From Acanthochromis polyacanthus (taxonomy: Eukaryota > Chordata > Actinopteri > Pomacentridae): a stretch of 64,000 nucleotides of DNA. The notes beneath the pieces were generated by a model that was not told the origin of the DNA, did not search any database, and saw only the letters and a program-made list of their open reading frames with translations. Both the position numbers and the translations under genes were made by a program. The stretch covers positions 4,848,534 through 4,912,533 of the forward strand of contig NC_067119.1 in NCBI RefSeq assembly GCF_021347895.1, given 5' to 3'. Below are positions 57,235-64,000 of this stretch, one piece after another; the stretch's first letter is position 1; each line of letters begins with the position of its first letter.

Positions 57235-58720
57235 GCAAAAAAAATGCTCTTTGGGTCATAAAGCATCACATAATGAATGCAGATTTTGTAGTAACATGAT
57301 TTGGACGCTAGTTTGGATGGAGCTAATTTGCAACCCTGTGTCAAAAATTACGATCCTATACAACTAAACAGCTTATCGCAAACAAGTCACAAATCACCAT
57401 ATCTGTGCCGTTTACCAATCATATATTAGATTGGTCATGATGGAAAATGGAGAGGAAGCTTCAAACATGTTGGGAAAAGATCAAATTTTAAACCAAACTA
57501 TGATATTTCTTGAACCTAACCAAGTAGTTTTGGTGTCTAAACCGAAACAAACAGTGGGCAAAAATGAAACATCACAGTGTTTGTCCCACATTGGATGCAA
57601 ACTTGGGCGAAAGTTCAGTTGCTGACATCGAATAAGTTTGTGAACTGCAATTTAGCCCTATATACTGCAGTCAGTTCTGCCTGAAATTTCTACTGAAGAT
57701 GTATCCAAAGTAAATTGATTGCTGTTCTTGAACTGTTTGGAGTACATGCATGGTTCTGCTCTCATTTGTTTTGGGACGCGCAGTGCGAGGTGCACATTCA
57801 CGAAAACTAGCGATTTGTGGATTATTTACTGATTTCAAGACATGTTCTGGACAAAATATTATACTGGCTTGTTTTGTCTGGATGTCCAAGGTTGGATTAT
57901 GGCCGTTTTGTGGAATATTTTCATCTGTGATGAGTTATGAGCCTTCAAAGGTGAGTTGTAATATTTACATTATTTGTTGTTTGTTGGACATATGTGTTTA
58001 TATTACCCGCTGTGGAAATCACATCTGAAAGTGGTTTATACCGGCGGATTCATGAGAATCTAAGCTTTCCATGGGTGTATAATGTTTCTATCATCGAGTT
58101 TGCAGCTTCGGTAAATTAAGCAAAATACTTTTGCACATCTCAAGACGGCCCGAATGCGGGCCGCTGAAGTTTAACGGGCTTAGTTGCGTTGGAAGGTCAT
58201 TTTTGAGAGAAACTGTTATCTTGGGAACCATTTTAAGAACTCTGGAACTGCTATCATTTGCACAAAAAAAGAAGCTCTTTAGGTCAATAAGCGTCACATT
58301 AATGAATGCACATGTTGTAGTGACACAGTTTGGACGCGACGTCAATGAATGGCGCTAGTTTGCAACCCTTTGTTTTCAAAAAAATTCTAATCCTACTAAA
58401 TTGTATTCTTAACATCACAAACAAGGTACAAATCAACATGTCTTTGCCATTTAGCACACTTAGATGAGTTGGGTTTTATAACCCTGATAACCAAGGAAAT
58501 TAAGGAAAAGCTTCAAACATGTTGGAGGGGAGTCATAGTTTAGCCCAACAATGATATTTTCGAAACTTAAAGCAATTTTGGCGTCTAACCTAACCAAACC
58601 GTGTACGAAAATTAGGAAAATTTAGGAATAATGGTCCCATATGGGAATCAAACCTGGGGAAAAGTTCTGTTGTTGACGTATACGTCCGTTGAATGCAATT
58701 TAGTTGTACAGAAACGTCAT
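57235..58720. repeat. Tandem duplication with period about 1.03 kb
   Basis: Copy 1 (57235-57660) and copy 2 (58262-58715) share GCTCTTTGGGTCATAAAGC / GCTCTTTAGGTCAATAAGC, GCTTCAAACATGTTGG (57459 and 58509), ATGATATTT, CAAACTTGGG / CAAACCTGGG with AAAGTTC, and GAATGCAATTTAG / GAACTGCAATTTAG. The piggyBac-type family A copy lies between them. Confidence 0.75.
57770..58187. mobile_element. Diverged copy of piggyBac-type MITE family A
   Basis: Matches 1100-1440 over CATGTTCTGGACAAAATA, GGTTGGATTATGGCCGTTTT, ACATCTGAAAGTGGTTTATA, GGATTCATGAGAATCTAAGC and CGAGTTTGCAGC. The right end reads GCTGAAGTTTAACGGG in place of CTGAAGCTTAAGGG. Left end unclear. Confidence 0.7.
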
Positions 58721-58765
58721 GTTTTTGGAGGAACTGTTGTCCTTGGAACCATTTTAAGAACTCTG

Positions 58766-59292
58766 AGGCCCCGTCCACACGAAGACGAAACGAGGTCTAA
58801 ACGCATAAGTTTCTTGCAGAATCTGCGTATCATCCACACGAAGACGCCGTTTTGGGGGTCTGTAAATGATCATTTTTGAAAACGGGTTCCAGAGTGGAAA
58901 GATTTTGAAATGCCGTTTACGCAGCTCCATGTGTACGGGCAATCCGCTGCTTTTCTGAAACGCTTGCGTCATAGTTTCGTATCTTCATTGACACGCATGC
59001 GCTACATGCGACCACGACAACAACAATGGCGGCGTACAGTGTAGCAAATGTGCTGATGAAGCTCTCTGTTTACAACTTTTGCCGCAAGTGCGCATGCCCA
59101 CAGTTTTTTCTTCTGTTTGCGCATTTCCGTCATATCGTTACAGCGCCCCTCGAGGTCTGGCATGTGTTTTACAGCGTTTCCATGCGTATCGAGTGCATTC
59201 GTGTAGACACACACATTTTCTGAGACGCCTTCGTCTTTATGGCGATCGTTTTTGAAACTGTTCAGCGTTTCGTCTTTGTGTGGACGGGGCCT
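58766..59292. mobile_element. TIR element, 527 bp, non-autonomous (hAT-like ends)
   Basis: Left end AGGCCCCGTCCACACGAAGA and right end, reversed, AGGCCCCGTCCACACAAAGA, continuing with matching GACGAAACG. Flanks GAACTCTG and GAAACTGG could be an 8-bp duplication with two changes. It interrupts a phrase (GGAACCATTTTAAGAACTCTG) seen uninterrupted at 58222-58242. The interior has no transposase. Confidence 0.75.
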
Positions 59293-60069
59293 GAAACTGG
59301 ATTTATGTAAAACAAATAAATACTGCGCCTTAGCCAACATGTCAGGCTCCTAAAAGCCCTTCTTCTGGTGGCAGTAGGCCTGTTTTCCAGTGGAGCTTGC
59401 CAGACTTACTGATTAACAACAAACTTTGCAGCTTCTATGACTTGTGCATGTCATAATTTACCACTTATGGGTTGTTCTTTGTGTCACTTCAGTGGAATTT
59501 GATGATGAATCTCTATCAGGTAATAGTGAAATCACTGCTGCAGCACCTGTTATTCCCCCACGGAAAGCAGCGATAAACACCTATCCATTAGCTCGTATTG
59601 TTTCCAACGCTGATATTTTATTTAGTGGCCGCACAAAGTCGTCAATTCGAGCTGGCAGCGGCGTCCGGCGTTGGGTGCCAAATTGAAACAGAGAGGAAAC
59701 GGCGATCGCTCAGCTCAGAAACCAGCACCAGGTGCCGCCGGTGTCATCAGCCAGAATCTCTCCGGTGTTTCTCGGCGCCGGTTTTCCACCTCTGCACGTC
59801 TCTTCGTGCAAATCTGTTCGAACATCCGAGAACGAGAGAGAGAACACTCCGTCATTGTGTTTTTTCGTCTCGTGCGGGAGAAAAAAAATTTGCACCTCGA
59901 ACGGCCCTGACGGCTCGACTGTCAATCATGTGTGTGTGTTTTTTTATTTCTGCTAAAAAAATAACCTTGAAAATCGGCGAGACACGCGAGGAAGGAGTCG
60001 CCTGACATGTCGTGTTATTGCTCAAACAAAACGGGTAGAAAACGAAGCCGGATCTGAAGCCTCGGTTTC
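59293..60069. other. Unique moderate-GC sequence
   Basis: CpG-containing segment (59560-60010) with overlapping frames up to 135 codons but no recognised domain. Confidence 0.3.
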
Positions 60070-60253
60070 CTCTTTGTCTCTCTCTTTTTTCTTTTTTTTT
60101 CCTCCTTTCTTTCTGTCTCTTTCTCTTTGTAGTTAGAGCACCAGAAGCTGTGGAGAGAACACTGCAAGCCGGCCAACAAAGCTATTGAAGCATTACTCCC
60201 CCTTTTCCTCCCCTCCATCACTCTCTCCTTCCTCTCTCTCTCCCTCTGTTCAG
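60069..60253. repeat. Polypyrimidine (CT-rich) tracts
   Basis: TCTCTTT and CCTCTCTCTCTCC runs at about 60069-60131 and 60196-60250, and a short (GT)n at 60466-60483. Confidence 0.75.
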
Positions 60254-60279
60254 GCCTTGCTGTGTTTTTGGCAGTTACT

Positions 60280-60450
60280 ACTGACCATCATGGACGTCAT
60301 TGCCAATTTTTGTGAAAACTGGCACATATGGCAGCTGAAGTGCCATATGCCATACAGAATATTTTTTGGCCGTTTCCCCCATTTGTATAATCGCTGGATC
60401 CGGTATAAAAGTGGCTCATTATTAATTCATTCCTTCCCAGTTTTTTTTTT
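60280..60450. promoter_or_regulatory. Candidate conserved element with E-box inverted repeat
   Basis: CATATGGCA (60325-60333) and TGCCATATG (60341-60349) form a perfect 9-bp inverted repeat around GCTGAAG; two CATATG and one CAGCTG E-boxes fall within 25 bp. A TATA-like GGTATAAAAGTGG follows at 60402. The pattern resembles a bHLH-bound element; function is inference. Confidence 0.3.
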
Positions 60451-60949
60451 CTTTTTTAGTTCCCCTGTGTGTGTGTGTGTGTGGTGTGTGAGTGGTGTGC
60501 ATTTTTTCTCTCCCTTCTTCCTCGTTTTTCCTTCATTTATTTCCAGGTCCGTTTGATGTCTACGAGGACGAGTTAATTCAACGTGCTGCGTGGGGATTAA
60601 AGCGTTTGGTTAATTCAGAACTAAACGCGGGGATTACTGCGAGTGCGGAAAAGTCCATCTCTGTGCATTTATCTTGTTTTTTATTCTGCGCAAATTAGGT
60701 TTTAAATGCTTCACGCCAGCAGCTAAATTGGTTTATTGCAACAAAGAGCCCAACTCTGGTGACATTCGGTGTTTTTTCTTGAAGCGATTCGCCTCGTGGG
60801 TCGAGCCAACGTAAAGAATTCATTAAAGGCTCGGCCGGATTATTTTTCTGTTGCTAGCAAATCTCATAAAAAGGCAATAATCAATTGGTCTAGCTCAGTA
60901 ATTTCTGACTTTTTCATCTCTAAGACCCTCAACAAATGCTTCATACACT

Positions 60950-61720
60950 AAAAAAAAAAAATGTTTTGGCTCAACAAATACAATTACAGCAGTTGCCATC
61001 CATCATTTTGAGTTATGACAACTTTTAATGAAATTATGTTCAACCAACAAACTACAATGAGTTAGATGAATTAGCTTTTCCTTTACAATTAAATATATTT
61101 TGAAATATTAGTCTTAACTGTCTGAAATCATCCAGACTTGTCAAGATTGAGGATTACGCTCAAAATCCAGAAATCAATTTCATTGAGTTCCCTCAACTGG
61201 AATTAACTTTTGATTCAATTAATGCAGAAATTTGAGTTGAAATGACACATAATATTAAGTTGAGGCAATTGCCAACATTATTGTGCCAAGTCAAACAACT
61301 TAAATGTATCTAAATCAATAAATTAAACCTGATGAGAATAAAAATAAAGTTATCAAGCCAATTTTATTACATTACATGAACCTGAATTTAATTGTAAATT
61401 AACAAATGCAGAAAATTGAGTTGGAATTACACACAGTATAAGTTGATGCAATTACCAGCACTTTGTCAGATCAAATATAATATTTGCAACATTCAAGGTT
61501 TGTCAAATTGAATAAAAATTAAGCTATCAAGCCAATTTTACTTGAATTTAGCTTTAAATAAACTAATGTATAAAGTTGAGTTTAAATTACATATAATCTT
61601 GAATAGATGCAAATACTTGCAACTTTAAAGGTTTGATTAAGTCAGTAAATTACTTTTCTTTAACCATGCATTTAATTAAGTGGTGTAACTAGATCCATTT
61701 AATGTACTTTGTTAAGGAAG
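60950..61720. repeat. Dispersed repeat R3, several joined copies
   Basis: Recurring phrases (mostly inverted relative to the 63.4-kb copies): AATGCAGAAATTTGAGTTG (61221), AATGCAGAAAATTGAGTTGG (61405), TATCAAGCCAATTTTATTAC (61352) and TATCAAGCCAATTTTACTTG (61531), ATTAAGTTGAGGCAATTGCC (61253). Confidence 0.7.
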
Positions 61721-62054
61721 TAAATCTTCACAAATATCTGGTTTTATTCATTAAAAAGGTCACTATTTCCCTAAAACAGCTTCACACTTTTTAGAAGTTA
61801 AATTTTTAGTGCATTTATTGGAACCATTTCCTAAACTTCTGCTACTTTTTTAAAACTGAAAATGTGTATAAATTTGCATATTGTCGTTTTTCCACCTGCC
61901 AGTCAACATGTTTTTAAAAAAACTGCCACTTTTCTGTCTTTCTTCAGCTCTTACTTAACCACTCCTCTTACTAAATCCACACGAACCCAAAAAAAATAAA
62001 AAAAATCAAGGAAGGCATCACTTGTTTCAGTGTGACGGAGGAGGACTTAAGCAG
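61721..62054. other. Non-coding, nothing recognised
   Basis: AT-rich; no gene or element seen. Confidence 0.3.
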
Positions 62055-62516
62055 CTAATTTAGGAGCTGTGTTGAACTGGCTGGAGGTTGAGTCACTGTT
62101 ACATCACCAGATGAGCAGCCAGATTGACATTTATTTATATAAACTTGTGACCAAATGAGCCAAAAACCTCTTGGACACAACGGAGGCCTCGTCTTTTCGT
62201 CTTCTTCCTCCTCACAGGAATTGTTTCCCCACATGTTTCTTGACTCACAGTCGTCCCACACTTCTTCGCTTTTTCCCTCCGAGTCGCTGCCTTCTCTCTT
62301 CCTTCTCCTCTTCTGCCCTCCTTTGGAAAGACGCTGGAAGGTCCACGCCGCCTCCCACTCCCTCCGTCCTGTCAGCGTTTCCGTCCGTCCAGTCGTGTCA
62401 GATTTGGATCTTCTCCGCTGCATCTGGACGGCGTTAGGCGACTCGGCGCCAGGATCTTCTCGTTGACTCATCCGAACGGCGCTGATGTCACTAATAAGAT
62501 GATCAGGAGGTCCGGA
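62055..62516 (-). CDS. Unrecognised charged open frame, possible exon
   Basis: Reading on the minus strand from a plausible acceptor (TTTTTGGCTGCAG, ending near 62517) the frame stays open for about 154 codons to a TAA. It is rich in Arg, Lys, Glu and Ser, with RRRSKSD, QKRRRKREGSDSEGKSEE and an acidic EEEED run, and then turns less polar. There is no recognised domain and no initiator ATG at the start, so if real it would be a terminal exon of a gene entering from the right. GC-rich composition (AGGA runs) may equally explain the open frame. Confidence 0.18.
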   Translation of the reverse strand, partial: SGPPDHLISDISAVRMSQREDPGAESPNAVQMQRRRSKSDTTGRTETLTGRREWEAAWTFQRLSKGGQKRRRKREGSDSEGKSEEVWDDCESRNMWGNNSCEEEEDEKTRPPLCPRGFWLIWSQVYINKCQSGCSSGDVTVTQPPASSTQLLN

Positions 62517-63400
62517 CGCTGCAGCCAAAAATCACTCAGTCGTCACGTAATAAACAATATATTCCAGCGGGTTTCCTGCAGTTTGAGGCTGCTCGGGATG
62601 AAGTGAAGTCCTGAGTGATTCCTCTTCTCTTTTGTGGCGTTGCTGACACATGCACTGCTGCAGAATGATTCACTTTAATGCATTTAAATGTACCTGTTTG
62701 CACCTAAAATACACAAGTTTAAACTCTGAAATATTAAAAAACCCCAACATCAATGCCACATCACCTAAATAAAACAACATTTTTGTTAATATTTGTATTA
62801 AGCTGCTTGTTTTTGGCTATTTTATATTTAATGATCGCCTGCTCAATATGGCAGCAGCATAAATAAATGAGGATTTTTTCATTTTTTCAAAGCACTTCAC
62901 ATGAACACAAAAGCTGGTGTTATGGCCGAGCAGCGTATGGATCAACGTTCTGCACAAAGTGTTCAAGCTGTACAGAAAGCGTCCTCATTCAAGCTCCGTT
63001 AATTATGAGACCTGCAGAAAATTACACTGAGCTCTCTGGGCAGTAAATAAACGGTTTCAAATGTGGGGTTAAAGCAACACTGTGATCGAATAATGAGTGA
63101 AATATCTGAGGAAATGCTGCAGTAACGACAGCAGAACAGGAGGTGAGAGCCGGAGCTCGTTCCAGCAAAAACGCGGACATGCTTCGAATATGAAAAAACG
63201 GTATTTGTGACAGATTAAACGATGCAAAAGTTTGTTGGTGGGGACAGATTCTGCCTTTTTTCCCCTTTACATTTCCTTTTCTAGGTCTCCTTCCTGCCTC
63301 TGAATGCTGCTTTACTTCCAACATATTATTTCAGGTGCTCATTTGAATGCATAGGCGCATAAATGCATTTTAAAAAAGCATAAAAAAGTAAAATTGAATG
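62517..63400. other. Non-coding, nothing recognised
   Basis: Mixed composition; a 100-codon minus-strand frame at 63022-63324 has no recognised domain. Confidence 0.3.
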
Positions 63401-64000
63401 CTTAAAATCAAACTTTTGGATTGCAAATGTTATTTTGATGGGTTGAGTTGACGTAATGTTGGTTATTGCATCAACTTAATATAGTGTGTTATACTCAAAT
63501 TTCTGCATTAGTTGGTTTAAAGCTAAATTTAAGTTTATGTAGTTGAAAGAAAATGACTTGGTAACTTCATTTTTATTCATCTTAAAGATTTGAAATGCCA
63601 TTGGAGACACATTATAATCATAATTATGGTAATTAGGAACATGACACTGAAAAATCCTTTTACTGTGAAAATATAAGTTGGAAGACTTTTTAAAAAAAAT
63701 ATGATTAATCAACTTAGAAACTTGTGTTTTTGGTGGCAATCATTGAGAAAGTGGTTATTAACAATGCCTACAATTGCAGCAGAAAAGTTAATTGCACTGT
63801 GACAACAATGTTGTTAATTGGATCAACTTAACTCAAATTCCTGCATTAGTTGATTTAAAACAACATTCATGTAACTTAAATTAATTGGCGTTATATCTAC
63901 GTTTTTATTCATACTGAAGTCAGGATTTGAAGTCCCCTTTGGAGCACGTTCAGTGGGAATCTTCAAGACTATTGTTCATAATTATAGTAATTAAGTAAAT
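63401..64000. repeat. Dispersed repeat R3, two copies
   Basis: GTTATTTTGATGGGTTGAGT, TTGCATCAACTTAATATAGTG and TGCATTAGTTGGTTTAAAGC at 63430-63530 recur in shorter form at 63810-63870 (TTGGATCAACTTAA, TGCATTAGTTGATTTAAA). The same phrases appear at 22.44-23.06, 42.2-42.4 and, inverted, 60.95-61.72 kb. Confidence 0.75.

Noticed and set aside
1..64000. CRISPR array, operon or other prokaryotic system
   Set aside because: The regular repeats are minisatellites without unique spacers, and gene structure is eukaryotic.
1..64000. Functional tRNA, rRNA, snRNA or microRNA genes
   Set aside because: Only tRNA-like SINE heads were seen (33.87 and 40.16 kb); their boxes are imperfect and sit in SINE context. 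The 60325-60349 inverted repeat is too short for a microRNA hairpin.

Overview
This window looks like nuclear genomic DNA from a ray-finned fish, probably a percomorph teleost. The evidence is a vertebrate-type spliced gene with GT-AG introns (two of them only 83 and 111 bp), a tRNA-derived SINE, short fragments resembling fish non-LTR 3' tails, TTAA-flanked piggyBac-type MITEs, hAT-type elements with 8-bp duplications, and AT-rich non-coding DNA with many microsatellites and minisatellites. The fish assignment rests on recognising repeat types by eye, not on a database search.

Only one protein-coding gene can be supported, on the minus strand from about 18.63 kb down to 2.85 kb. It is the 5' half of an anthrax toxin receptor family gene, best matched to ANTXR2 (capillary morphogenesis protein 2). 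Six coding exons are visible: signal peptide and start of the von Willebrand A domain (18452-18627), then 11646-11716, 7551-7622, 3216-3297, 3029-3133 and 2849-2917. Exon phases fit together, and the MIDAS metal-binding residues (DxSxS, the Thr of GETYMHEG, the Asp of ALTDGKL) are present. The rest of the VWA domain, the transmembrane segment and the cytoplasmic tail must lie beyond the left edge. Two oddities stand out. Exon 2 is one base short, so the frame breaks into a TGA; this is either a sequencing error in a C run or a recent null allele. Exon 2 also appears to use a GC splice donor.

The introns (1-18.4 kb) are full of mobile and tandem DNA. They hold a piggyBac-type MITE whose empty target site survives in a neighbouring duplicate (0.8-2.5 kb), a 1.1-kb 21-bp minisatellite (3.65-4.73 kb), a TIR element with self-palindromic ends (6.34-6.88 kb), a 280-bp palindrome (6.89-7.17 kb), an intact hAT-type element with an 8-bp duplication (12.62-13.29 kb), and several copies of one dispersed repeat.

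From 18.7 kb to 64 kb no gene could be recognised. This stretch reads as an intergenic region built from local tandem duplications, AT-rich repeat arrays (20.3-21.9, 25.6-26.6, 28.2-28.6 and 35.7-36.5 kb), degenerate 21-bp minisatellites (32.3-35.1 kb), a decayed TIR element with convergent THAP-like and SWIM-finger-like gene remnants (23.97-25.09 kb), a SINE (40.16-40.38 kb), a second piggyBac-type MITE family (41.7 and 44.35 kb), tandem repeats bearing CTCF-like motifs (47.2-48.2 kb), and TIR elements at 51.2-51.8 and 58.8-59.3 kb. Islands of unique, more GC-rich or TAAT-rich sequence (about 12.1, 26.9, 29.1, 31.0, 43.8, 48.6, 50.4, 52.4 and 60.3 kb) are candidate conserved regulatory elements. 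In mammals the sequence upstream of ANTXR2 runs towards PRDM8 and FGF5, so a regulatory desert here would be plausible, but that is inference.

I did not find a clear new biological system. The observations most worth checking are the exon 2 lesion with its GC donor, the MITE with a paralogous empty site, the elements with palindromic ends, and the convergent-gene TIR element.
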